Assembly (NCBI GenBank): GCA_024682555.1
Contig: JAIKZD010000022.1
Location: 23,180 to 87,179 of the forward strand
Length of the DNA stretch: 64,000 bases
Direction of reading: 5' to 3'
Source of the DNA: Lachnospiraceae bacterium
GTDB lineage: Bacteria > Bacillota > Clostridia > Lachnospirales > Lachnospiraceae
The position numbers and the translations under genes are program-made. Positions 47,210-55,164 of this stretch are shown in pieces (position 1 is the stretch's first letter; each line of letters begins with the position of its first letter). The notes beneath the pieces are model-generated. The model saw nothing but the letters and a program-made list of their open reading frames with translations, did no database searches and was not told the origin of the DNA.

Positions 47210-48187
47210 TCAGAAATCCCCCTTACGAAACATGCAGTAAAACGTGTACATTGTGCAGGAAACCACCAGTCCCACGCAGATATCCAGGGGAAGTATCAGC
47301 CCCGCGCTTAAAATAGCACCGGGTATCCCCTTTGGAATATGGCTTTCCAGATGATTTGCCCCGGTAAAGAAAGAATAGCTTTTTGCGAGACAATAAAATG
47401 TCAGAGCGGTGACGCTGACGATCTTATAGGTCTTTTCCACAAAGAAACGCTCGGTCTTGTTGAATCCGAAGGCATTAAGATACAGGATAAGTCCCGCACC
47501 TATGACAGCCCCTCCGGAAAAGCCTCCCCCCGGAGACAGATGTCCGTTTAAGATGATACAGCTGCCGAAGAGCACTATCACCGGCATTAAATATCTTGCG
47601 CAGAACATCAGAATGATATCATTTTTCGGCTCTAGACGCCTGTCGTTAGTCACTTCCTCGTATTTCATCGGATCCTTCTTTTTGAGGGAAGAATCGACCT
47701 TTAACAGTATGAGAACGGTTATCGTTGCTATGAACAGAACATTTGATTCTCCAAAGGTATCAAAGGCTCTGTAATCAAGGATCATGCCTGACACTATGTT
47801 CGTTGCCCCGGTCTCCTCAAGCCCCTTTTCTATATATCTTGTCGGAACCTCGTTATCTGCCGGATTGTCGGGAGCTCCCACCGGCGGAAGATAGAGAACA
47901 TTTACAAACAGTATGACAAACATGGTCAGACAGAAAAGGATCGAGATAAACTTATAGATCTTCCGGAACCTTATTATGAGCCTGTTGTTATCCGTATCAT
48001 AAATACGCTCAAGCATCATCTGTTTTTCGCGCAGGCGCTCGTTTAAAGCTTCCTCGCTTTCTTCGTATTCCTTCTGGGCCTTTTGTTCGATCTTCCCTAT
48101 ATAAGGATCCTCTTCTCCCTTAAGCCACTTAAAGTACCTGTAGGAAAAGGTCTTTTCGTATTCTTCTCTGCTCTTTTTCCTACTCAT
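47210..48187 (-). CDS. mrpB: MrpB-like subunit with charged N-terminal extension
   Basis: A 325-residue subunit. The C-terminal half is the MnhB domain (LNGHLSPGGGFSGGAVIGAGLIL). The middle resembles the MbhE-like strand-helix piece (RAFDTFGESNVLFIATITVLILL) that is part of MrpA in other species. The first 75 residues are strongly charged and probably coiled-coil, ending at a membrane helix (FISILFCLTMFVILFVNVLYL). I chose ATG 48187, six bases after AAGGAGG, over ATG 48229. The charged N-terminal extension is unusual for MrpB. Confidence 0.85.
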   Translation of the reverse strand: MSRKKSREEYEKTFSYRYFKWLKGEEDPYIGKIEQKAQKEYEESEEALNERLREKQMMLERIYDTDNNRLIIRFRKIYKFISILFCLTMFVILFVNVLYLPPVGAPDNPADNEVPTRYIEKGLEETGATNIVSGMILDYRAFDTFGESNVLFIATITVLILLKVDSSLKKKDPMKYEEVTNDRRLEPKNDIILMFCARYLMPVIVLFGSCIILNGHLSPGGGFSGGAVIGAGLILYLNAFGFNKTERFFVEKTYKIVSVTALTFYCLAKSYSFFTGANHLESHIPKGIPGAILSAGLILPLDICVGLVVSCTMYTFYCMFRKGDF

Positions 48188-48515
48188 CGGAATCCTCCTT
48201 AAGGGATACGGTCTCATAAAGGATCTCATCCCTTTCTTTTTTCAGGGCTTCTTCCTCCTTCTCGGCGGGATCCTTTTCCGGATCGATGGCCTTGATACGT
48301 TTAAAACACCCGAAAAACAGGAGTGTAGTAACTCCGGCACCGACCGCAGCCTCGGTTATGGCAAGATCCGGAGCCTTTAAACACATCCAGATCATTGACA
48401 TTATGAGACTGAAGGACATATAGATAAGTATCGAATTTAACAGGTTATTTGAAAAGCTGACCGCCACGGCACAGCTTATCAGAAAAACAAACAGGATCAT
48501 CTGAAAAACCGTCAT
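48180..48515 (-). CDS. MbhD/DUF4040-like subunit (MrpA C-terminal piece)
   Basis: A 111-residue protein with three helices and APDLAITEAAVGAGVTTLLFF, the DUF4040 motif found in the C-terminal part of MrpA and in stand-alone MbhD. The last 35 residues are charged and cytosolic. It overlaps the MrpG and MrpB genes by four and eight bases. Having MrpA split into separate genes is typical of Mbh-like and clostridial versions. Confidence 0.87.
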   Translation of the reverse strand: MTVFQMILFVFLISCAVAVSFSNNLLNSILIYMSFSLIMSMIWMCLKAPDLAITEAAVGAGVTTLLFFGCFKRIKAIDPEKDPAEKEEEALKKERDEILYETVSLKEDSDE

Positions 48516-48955
48516 TTTTCTCCCTCCGGATCTTTAGGCTCCGACTCTGAATCCTTTGTTTCATCCACCGTTTTATCATCCACTGTTCTACCATCCACCG
48601 TTTTATCATCCCCTGCTTCGCCCTCCAGCTCGGAAAGCTCCGCTTTTTTCAGATAATGCGTCAGGCTCTCGTTGGTATAAGTCTCCATCCTCGATATAAG
48701 ATGACTCGAAACCGGAGAGGTTATCCACAGAAAAACGATCACAAGCACCATCTTAAGGGTCGTGAAATTAAGCCCCGATATGATCATCAGGCCCGAAAGC
48801 GCGCACAGGATCCCCAGTGTATCACCCATGGCCGCCGCATGCATTCTGTTAAGGACATATTTCATCTTGAATATGCCGACTATCTCCGATCCGAATATGA
48901 AGAGCGCTGCCGCAATAAGGCAAAGCCCCAGGATCAGTCTTATCCATTCATACAT
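48512..48955 (-). CDS. mrpG: MrpG-like subunit
   Basis: A 147-residue protein with three helices, including RMHAAAMGDTLGILCALSGL, the MrpG/PhaG signature. Its C-terminal 45 residues are low-complexity and acidic, with repeated DDKTVD units, a tail absent from standard MrpG (about 100-120 residues). That tail may be a contingency-like repeat. Four-base overlap with the next gene. Confidence 0.87.
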   Translation of the reverse strand: MYEWIRLILGLCLIAAALFIFGSEIVGIFKMKYVLNRMHAAAMGDTLGILCALSGLMIISGLNFTTLKMVLVIVFLWITSPVSSHLISRMETYTNESLTHYLKKAELSELEGEAGDDKTVDGRTVDDKTVDETKDSESEPKDPEGEK

Positions 48956-49357
48956 TTATTTTTCTCCCGGATCGTTTCCGTATGGTCCGATATAATCATC
49001 CGGATTTACAAATTCCGACCTTTCCAGATAATCCTCCATGAAGAGGTCTTCCTGCTGCATCTCCTGCTCGTTCTTTTTTTCCGCATATATACCCATATAA
49101 AGCTTGGATATGAGGACGACTGCCAGGAAACTGATCATGGCGTATACCAGGGCGACGTCCACAAGATATCCCTCGTTAAGATAGAGGGCAAGGCAGCAGA
49201 TCATAACCATAACTATGGTTCCCATCATATTTACGGACATCAGTCTGTCCGCGATCTTCGGTCCCCTTATCGCCCTGATGAGGCAGAAGAACAAAAACAC
49301 CGCCAGTATGGAAAGGATAATGGGAAAGGCCGTTTCCGTAACCGAATTACTTATCAT
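48956..49357 (-). CDS. mrpF: MrpF-like subunit
   Basis: A 133-residue protein with three helices, IRGPKIADRLMSVNMMGTIVMVMICCLAL matching MrpF/PhaF. The C-terminal third is acidic and soluble, longer than usual for MrpF (about 90 residues). It overlaps the MrpE gene by 11 bases and ends directly before MrpG. Confidence 0.87.
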   Translation of the reverse strand: MISNSVTETAFPIILSILAVFLFFCLIRAIRGPKIADRLMSVNMMGTIVMVMICCLALYLNEGYLVDVALVYAMISFLAVVLISKLYMGIYAEKKNEQEMQQEDLFMEDYLERSEFVNPDDYIGPYGNDPGEK

Positions 49358-49820
49358 TCATGACCTCCTCCATTCTTCTCAGTATATGCACAAAAGAGGA
49401 CTCATCGAGCCCTTTTGCAAGCTCCCTGTCAAGGCAGTGGACCAAAAGGTCATTGCCCTCAAGGGAAACGGTTATGGTACCGGGGGTAAGTGTTATCGAA
49501 TTGGCAAGAAGAACCCTCAGGGCATTTGTCTTAATATCCGTCGTAAAATGCACAAGGACCGGCTCGAGCTCATATCTGTTGCTCATTATCAGCCTGAAGG
49601 CGCTTATATTGGCTTTGATTATCTCGGCGACAAGGTTCAGGATATACCAGATGATAAGAAAAAATCTCTTAAATTTCAGTAAGTCCTTTGACAGGCTGAA
49701 ATTTAAGAATCTGCACATGAAGAAATATATCAGTCCGGCCATGATAAGTCCGGAAATAAGTATTTCCGGGCTAAACCGGCCGTTAAAGATTATCCACAAA
49801 AGAACCAGTATAATATACAT
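49347..49820 (-). CDS. mrpE: MrpE-like subunit
   Basis: A 157-residue protein; first gene of the antiporter operon. Two N-terminal helices are followed by a cytoplasmic domain with ANSITLTPGTITVSLEGNDLLVHCLD, the MrpE signature. ATG 49820 has AAGGA seven bases ahead and gives the standard MYIILVLLWIIFNG start; the in-frame ATG at 49892 would add residues without similarity. Confidence 0.9.
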   Translation of the reverse strand: MYIILVLLWIIFNGRFSPEILISGLIMAGLIYFFMCRFLNFSLSKDLLKFKRFFLIIWYILNLVAEIIKANISAFRLIMSNRYELEPVLVHFTTDIKTNALRVLLANSITLTPGTITVSLEGNDLLVHCLDRELAKGLDESSFVHILRRMEEVMNDK

Positions 49821-49882
49821 TTCTGTATCCTTTTTCCTGCATACCGCTTTTATATGATAAAAAACGTCTGACAGCCGGAAAC

Positions 49883-49913
49883 ATTGACCCACTCCGCAGC
49901 GGACTCAGTCAAT
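49883..49913 (-). promoter_or_regulatory. leader dyad of the Mrp operon
   Basis: ATTGAC...TCCGC and GCGGA...GTCAAT form an imperfect dyad 31 bases long in the leader between the promoter and mrpE. As RNA it makes a hairpin with internal mismatches, as DNA it could be an operator. No T tract follows, so it is not a terminator. Confidence 0.45.
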
Positions 49914-49929
49914 ATATCCTGTTCAAATA

Positions 49930-49957
49930 AGTATAGACCATTATGAAAAAAAGTCAA
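49930..49957 (-). promoter_or_regulatory. promoter of the Mrp operon
   Basis: Minus-strand TTGACT (49,952-49,957), a 16-base spacer and TATACT (49,930-49,935), pointing at mrpE with a leader of about 100 bases. No good promoter was seen for the divergent channel gene, though TACAAT occurs near 50,030. Confidence 0.75.
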
Positions 49958-50067
49958 AACGTTATGCTTTTCCGTATGCTTTTTACGGTACGATTTATGC
50001 TTTATGGAAGAGTGATTTTGATATACAATACCCATATAACAGAAAAATCGGAATACCGGAGCCGGCA

Positions 50068-51309
50068 ATGAAAAAAACAGAGAAAAGAATTTTTGACATC
50101 ATCCAGATAGGAAAACGTGAAGATACGGCAAGCACGGCCTTTGATATATTTATAACGATTGTTATTTTAATAAACCTGTTCTGTACCTTTTTTTCTACCT
50201 TTGAGGAATCCGTAAGATACAGCACGGCCATAGATGCTGCGGAGCTTGTAACGATCCTTATTTTTACCGTCGAATACATCCTGAGATTATGGACAGCAAA
50301 ATTCCTTTATCCCGGACTTTCATCCGGAAAGGCGGTCTTTCGGTTCGTCTTTTCATTCTACGGACTGGTTGACCTTTTAACCTTCATGCCCTACTATCTT
50401 CCCATAGTATTCCCCCAGGGTGCGGTGGCCTTCAGGATATTCCGTATTTTCCGTATATTCAGGCTCTTCAAGATCAACGCAAGCTATGACGCCTTTAACG
50501 TTATTTCGGACGTACTCAGGGAAAAAAAGGACCAGCTCATCTCTTCGATGTGCATGATCCTGATACTGATGCTTGCATCTTCCCTGTGCATGTATTCCCT
50601 CGAACATGAAGCCCAGCCCGAGAACTTCAAAAATGCTTTTTCCGGGATCTGGTGGTCCGTATCCACTCTGTTGACCGTGGGATACGGGGATATCTATCCC
50701 ATAACCATCGGCGGGCGGATAATGGCAATTATCATATCATTTCTGGGTGTGGGAATGGTCGCCATCCCTACCGGTATCATAAGCGCCGGTTTTGTGGGCC
50801 AGTATACGAGGATCAAGGCCCTTGATACCCTCGGTCAGGAAAACAGCCTGAGATTTCTGATCTCCACCGTTACAAAGGATCATCCCTATAACGGATCATA
50901 TATACGGGATCTCACCTTTCCTCCGGGAATCATACCCCTTCTCGTTGTAAGGGATGAGGAAGAGCTTCTCCCGAATGATGACCTTAAGCTTAAGCCCTCC
51001 GATCTCATTATCATAGCAAACGAGCGATCAGGCCCCCAGAACAGAAGGGATGCCGAAAATGAGATAATAAAAAGGGAACGGATCGAACTCCGTGAAATAG
51101 AGATAGGGGCAAAACATCCCTGGGCAGATATTCCCATCAAGTCTTTAGGTATTTCAAGACAGGAATTCATAACCATGATCGAAAGAGACAGACATGTGAT
51201 GGTACCCGATGCGGACACCGTGATAAGGGCCGGAGACGTTGTCCTTCTGTACTCAAAAAGTGATTCCATAGGACAGAAAGCCCGGGCTGAGCTTAAATAT
51301 CCTTTCTGA
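50068..51309 (+). CDS. voltage-gated K+ channel with TrkA-C-like cytoplasmic domain
   Basis: A 413-residue six-helix channel. S4 carries a regular charge ladder (Arg123, Arg126, Arg129, Arg132, Lys135), the selectivity filter TVGYGD is at 203-208, and S6 follows with GVGMVAIPTGI. After residue 250 a cytoplasmic region has two parts resembling RCK/TrkA-C domains (IPLLVVRDEEELLPNDDLKLKPSDLIIIA and HVMVPDADTVIRAGDVVLLYS). Bacterial Kv channels usually lack two such modules, so ligand gating is possible. GGAG precedes ATG. It diverges from the Mrp operon. Confidence 0.9.
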   Translation: MKKTEKRIFDIIQIGKREDTASTAFDIFITIVILINLFCTFFSTFEESVRYSTAIDAAELVTILIFTVEYILRLWTAKFLYPGLSSGKAVFRFVFSFYGLVDLLTFMPYYLPIVFPQGAVAFRIFRIFRIFRLFKINASYDAFNVISDVLREKKDQLISSMCMILILMLASSLCMYSLEHEAQPENFKNAFSGIWWSVSTLLTVGYGDIYPITIGGRIMAIIISFLGVGMVAIPTGIISAGFVGQYTRIKALDTLGQENSLRFLISTVTKDHPYNGSYIRDLTFPPGIIPLLVVRDEEELLPNDDLKLKPSDLIIIANERSGPQNRRDAENEIIKRERIELREIEIGAKHPWADIPIKSLGISRQEFITMIERDRHVMVPDADTVIRAGDVVLLYSKSDSIGQKARAELKYPF

Positions 51310-51328
51310 GGCTTTTCCCAGATCCGGA

Positions 51329-52573
51329 TCATTCCCCCGGCGGGCCGAATGACATGTGTTCAAAATAGAGTGCTCCGAAATCCGGTTCATTTGCAAGTAT
51401 CACTTCATCGGATGATCTTATTATCCTGTCCGCGGATTCTCTGTCCTCACCCTCACAGGAATATCTGGCAAGCCCCATCAGGGAAGTGTTTCCCATTATT
51501 ATCGTCTTTTTCAGGAGCTCCCTGTCAATAAAATCCACGGTCACTGCAGCCCTGAGATCCAGAGAATGCCCCATTCCGCCTGAAATGTACACCTTATCGA
51601 TATCATCATATGAAATGCCGTAGTTCTTAATAAGAAGCTCCACACCGGCATAGATGGCGGATTTTGCCATCTGGATATCCCTTATGTCCTTCTGGGTGAT
51701 CAGAACAGAGGAGCCATCCCCTCCTTCGGCAGCTCCGGGGCGGCCCGGTAGCCTTTCAGAGGATACCTCATAAGGAAATCCTTCATCGAAGTATTCCTCT
51801 TTAAGCAGCCCCTCCCCGTCAATGATCCCCTTTTCCACGAGTGAGGCGATCATACTTATCACATCGGAAGCATTTGACAGTCCGGTTCCCTCAAAGGCCG
51901 GTCCTGCGGCAGCACTGGCGACCAGGATCCTGTCCCTGTTTCCTAAAGCCATCTCACCGTTTGTTCCAAGATCAAGAAAGAGACAGACCTTATCGTTCAG
52001 ATGAAAGCCAAGGGCATAAAGTCCGGCCGCGATATCTCCGCCGATATAGGCAGAAATCCCCGGAAAAGTCTCATATGGTATATCATCAATATAACCAGTC
52101 TGTCTCTCAAGGCTTACCGGCGTGAAAGGGTAATTGACAAGCCCGCTGCAGTCAAAGCCCTGAAGAAGGTGAATGATCGTGGTATTTCCCGCTATCAGGA
52201 TCTTAGCGGGTCTTTTTTCGGATCCCTTAAGAAGTGCTCTCAGATCCTCTTTTAAGAGATCTGCCAGTTCTTCTCTTTTTCCCCTGATGGAAGCCTCACT
52301 CCTGGATACAACGTCCGCTCCGTATACAGACTGGGAATTGAGACGTGTGGAGGAAAAAATAACCCTGCCGTCCTTTATGTGTTCGCAGGCAAGGGTAGTA
52401 GTACCTATATCCACTATGAAATGATCGTTTTTTACGGACCTGTAAAAAACAGAGGTCTTATCATAATCAGCTAAGATCTCCGTTTCCCTTGAAATATGAC
52501 TTAATACACAGTCTTTGCAAAGACCGCAGTTTATCCGCCCCGTACAATAAGGCGGCTTTTTATTTGCATACAT
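51329..52573 (-). CDS. ASKHA-fold (DUF4445/RACo-like) protein with four-Cys N-terminus
   Basis: A 414-residue protein. From about residue 50 it is an ASKHA ATPase domain of the corrinoid-activator class (FIVDIGTTTLACEHI, LFLDLGTNGEMALG, AGPAFEGTGLSNA, VYISGGMGHSLDL). RACo-type activators have a [2Fe-2S] ferredoxin domain before it; here only a short N-terminus remains with cysteines 10, 16, 19 and 22 (C-x5-C-x2-C-x2-C), which could hold an Fe-S cluster of a different kind. Start ATG 52573 has AGGTGG ahead; GTG 52582 is an alternative. It may re-reduce a corrinoid protein, but none of the classical methyltransferase genes is nearby. Confidence 0.78.
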   Translation of the reverse strand: MYANKKPPYCTGRINCGLCKDCVLSHISRETEILADYDKTSVFYRSVKNDHFIVDIGTTTLACEHIKDGRVIFSSTRLNSQSVYGADVVSRSEASIRGKREELADLLKEDLRALLKGSEKRPAKILIAGNTTIIHLLQGFDCSGLVNYPFTPVSLERQTGYIDDIPYETFPGISAYIGGDIAAGLYALGFHLNDKVCLFLDLGTNGEMALGNRDRILVASAAAGPAFEGTGLSNASDVISMIASLVEKGIIDGEGLLKEEYFDEGFPYEVSSERLPGRPGAAEGGDGSSVLITQKDIRDIQMAKSAIYAGVELLIKNYGISYDDIDKVYISGGMGHSLDLRAAVTVDFIDRELLKKTIIMGNTSLMGLARYSCEGEDRESADRIIRSSDEVILANEPDFGALYFEHMSFGPPGE

Positions 52574-52605
52574 GTTTTCCACCTGTGACGGCCTGCCAAA
52601 CCACC

Positions 52606-52626
52606 GGGGACAGCATTTCTGTCCCC
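52606..52626 (-). other. hairpin between the small membrane gene and ASKHA gene
   Basis: A perfect eight-base-pair stem GGGGACAG/CTGTCCCC with a five-base loop. No T run follows on either strand, so it is probably an mRNA structure that tunes expression or processing rather than a terminator. Confidence 0.55.
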
Positions 52627-52658
52627 CTTCGACGGTCTGTTTAACCTCTTTTTACGGC

Positions 52659-52778
52659 TTACTCGTCTCCCTCGGAATCCTCTTCGGCGGCTATCACGCC
52701 GGAAAACACCGATATTACCGCAGATATCACGATCGCTGCTATTATGGCTATAGCCACTATTCCAACAAATAAAACCAT
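52659..52778 (-). CDS. 39-residue membrane peptide
   Basis: A short gene with a clear AGGAGG six bases before ATG 52778 and a stop at 52,659. The product has one hydrophobic helix of about 27 residues (VGIVAIAIIAAIVISAVISV plus a few more) and an acidic tail AAEEDSEGDE. Low complexity Val/Ile/Ala content fits a transmembrane peptide. It lies 78 bases after the AAA gene on the same strand and 85 bases before the ASKHA gene. I do not recognise a family. Confidence 0.6.
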   Translation of the reverse strand: MVLFVGIVAIAIIAAIVISAVISVFSGVIAAEEDSEGDE

Positions 52779-52856
52779 TTTCGTCCTCCTGTATTATCCC
52801 CGATCTTTATGATCTTTTTTTTCAAGTTTGATTATTTACCGCGGATCGTCATTTTT

Positions 52857-55145
52857 TTAAGCCTCCGTATCCCCGTTATCATCCGCCTCTTTAGGGATGC
52901 CGGTTTCCTCCGTGGCCGGCTGATCTTTTTTTGTTCCGTTTTCTTCCGTGCCCGTCTGATTTTCTGAGATTCCGGCTTCTTCCGTATCTGCCTGTGCTTC
53001 CTCATTTATCGGCAGTTCAAAGTCTCCCTTCATTAACAGGGAGATATCCGCATCCGGCTCGGCTATAAGCCTTCTTGACTGGTTCAGGATCGCTTCCTCT
53101 ATCTTGTTGCGGACAAGACGACCGTTTCCGGCCTCCCTGGCATTTAAGAGCTGGGTCTCGGCAAAGAAATACCTGAGGGGTCCCTCCGCATCCTTATCTA
53201 TCACATAACCCTTGGACTTTGCCGTGATATGGGCTATGGCAAGCAGTTCCTCAGCCGTATAATCCGGGAAATCTATTATATTCGGAAATCTGCTCTTAAG
53301 ACCCGAATTTGCTTCAAGGAATTCCGACATTTCCTTGCTGTAGCCTGCCAGGATCACTACAAGATCGTCCCTGTTGTCCTCTATCGCTTTTACCAGAGTA
53401 TCGATAGCCTCAAGACCGAAACTGTCCTCTCCGCCTCTGTAGAGACTGTATGCCTCATCTATAAACAGGACGCCTCCGAGAGCGGATTTGACCACCTGAT
53501 TCACAAGCGGTGCCGTATGACCCACGTAACGTCCTACCAGGTCGCCCCTTGATACCTCAACAAGCTGTCCCCCCGACAGTATCCCTATGGCCTTTAAGTA
53601 ACGGCTGACTATCCTTGCTATCGTGGTCTTGCCGGTACCCGGATTTCCGGTAAATATCATATGCCTGTTAAGTTCACCGGCCTTTAATCCCTGATCCCTT
53701 CTCTGTTTCTGGATCTCATAATATTCCTTTAATGAGCGTATATACTTCTTGATCTCTGTAAGACCCACGATGTTCTCAAGATCCGCCTCGACCTCGGCAA
53801 GCTCTCCCGAATAGCTTACCTGCAGGAAATCCGTAAGGGGAACACTGTTTTCCCCCGAAACGATCCTTGGTATCTCACCGTCACATTTAAGTGTGATCTC
53901 CTTCAGAGCATCATTTTCACTCTCAAGCCTGTATTCCGTCAAAGCCTTAAAAGCATCCTCGCAGGCATCTATAACACCCTTAAGAGCCCTTCCTTTTGAG
54001 GTCTGGCTGAGGATATGCTTCTCAAAGCTCTCGTCGATCGAAAGCTCATAATCAAGCTGTTTTTTTACCCTGGTCCTTAAAAGCTCCTCCTGCTCCTTTG
54101 CTATCCTTTCGACGGCATCCGATGACAGAGCCTCGGTGACACAGATATCCCCAAGAGAATTGATGAAGGGTGCCCCCATTATATCAGCAAGCTTTGTAAG
54201 AGATTCCGTGCCCATGAACACCAGATATTTTCCCTTTGCGGTCAGTGAAGATATCGTATCTCCCGCAAGCGCATTATTTACGCTCACAAGCTGGTTGTTC
54301 TGCATCGTATATCTTTCATTTAACATGGTCTCGCCCTTGTTTACCAGATCAAAAAGGCGGCCAAGAAATGCAACATTGCAGTTTGCGTAGTTCTCAAACA
54401 AAATGACGGGTGAGATGCTGTTTAATGCGCTGTAGAGATCCATGATGAACAGTTTTTCCTCAGCCTGTGTCGGATACAGCGACAGGTCCATCCTGTATAT
54501 CGAAGGATCTACAAGAAGCTTTCTGTCCGAGAGTTCTTTGGTTATCAGTGTCAGGGAATAGTGCCTCCCCGTATCTTCGGGACCCGAAATATATATGCCG
54601 TTCAGCGCATCGTTTTCATCCCTTTCCGTTACAAACGGGCGCTTGAAAGCTATGATAAGCTTCTTAATGTACTCATCCTCGCCATAGATCTTCTCAAGCA
54701 GCTTTTCCCTGAGCCCGTCAAAACTCTTTAAAGAATTTCCATCCTCGATGATCCCGGTACCCTCGAGCTTAAAATCACTCTTTAAATTCCTGTTGAGCTC
54801 ATTAAGCGTCGAGCTGATATCCTCAAGTCCCGGCTTTTGATTTCTTTGTTCTGTAAGCTGCTGATTTTGAATTCCCGTCTCTGTAAGCCCCGGGTTTTGA
54901 ATTCCCGGCATTTTATCACCGGATGTTCCGTTTAAGATACCCTCCGGTTTAAACGGATCCTGATCCCCCTTCATATAGGACAGAGGTTTTTCACCATTTC
55001 TGCCTTCCGTAATATGAGTCAGATTCTCATAGAGAGTGCCGCCGTACTTTTTCTGCCTCTTTTTTGCTGCCTCTATATCCTCTACGGAATAATTGGCTCT
55101 GTTTCCGCCAAAAAGCTCATTCATCTGTCCTTCAAAATCGTTCAT
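52857..55145 (-). CDS. CbxX/SpoVK-like AAA protein with degenerate first AAA module
   Basis: A 762-residue protein. Residues about 140-380 look like an AAA module without functional motifs (P-loop position GPEDTGRH at 188-195; Walker B-like VILFENY). Residues 455-720 form an active CbxX/CfqX-SpoVK-type AAA domain: GNPGTGKT at 500-507, LFIDEAYSLY near 560 and an arginine-rich sensor region (RLVRNKIEEAI). Residues 70-110 are linker with GIQN-LTE repeats and the last 50 residues are acidic, Thr/Glu-rich. ATG 55145 has GGAG seven bases ahead; ATG 55193 would overlap the GH5 gene. Target protein unknown. Confidence 0.85.
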   Translation of the reverse strand: MNDFEGQMNELFGGNRANYSVEDIEAAKKRQKKYGGTLYENLTHITEGRNGEKPLSYMKGDQDPFKPEGILNGTSGDKMPGIQNPGLTETGIQNQQLTEQRNQKPGLEDISSTLNELNRNLKSDFKLEGTGIIEDGNSLKSFDGLREKLLEKIYGEDEYIKKLIIAFKRPFVTERDENDALNGIYISGPEDTGRHYSLTLITKELSDRKLLVDPSIYRMDLSLYPTQAEEKLFIMDLYSALNSISPVILFENYANCNVAFLGRLFDLVNKGETMLNERYTMQNNQLVSVNNALAGDTISSLTAKGKYLVFMGTESLTKLADIMGAPFINSLGDICVTEALSSDAVERIAKEQEELLRTRVKKQLDYELSIDESFEKHILSQTSKGRALKGVIDACEDAFKALTEYRLESENDALKEITLKCDGEIPRIVSGENSVPLTDFLQVSYSGELAEVEADLENIVGLTEIKKYIRSLKEYYEIQKQRRDQGLKAGELNRHMIFTGNPGTGKTTIARIVSRYLKAIGILSGGQLVEVSRGDLVGRYVGHTAPLVNQVVKSALGGVLFIDEAYSLYRGGEDSFGLEAIDTLVKAIEDNRDDLVVILAGYSKEMSEFLEANSGLKSRFPNIIDFPDYTAEELLAIAHITAKSKGYVIDKDAEGPLRYFFAETQLLNAREAGNGRLVRNKIEEAILNQSRRLIAEPDADISLLMKGDFELPINEEAQADTEEAGISENQTGTEENGTKKDQPATEETGIPKEADDNGDTEA

Positions 55146-55164
55146 TACAAGTCTCCGCTTTTTT

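Noticed and set aside
40195-49820. Membrane hydrogenase or complex I operon
   Set aside because: No large or small hydrogenase subunit, NuoB/C/D-type or ferredoxin gene is in the run; only Mrp-type subunits are present.
52606-52626. Intrinsic terminator
   Set aside because: The stem is perfect but no T run follows on either strand.
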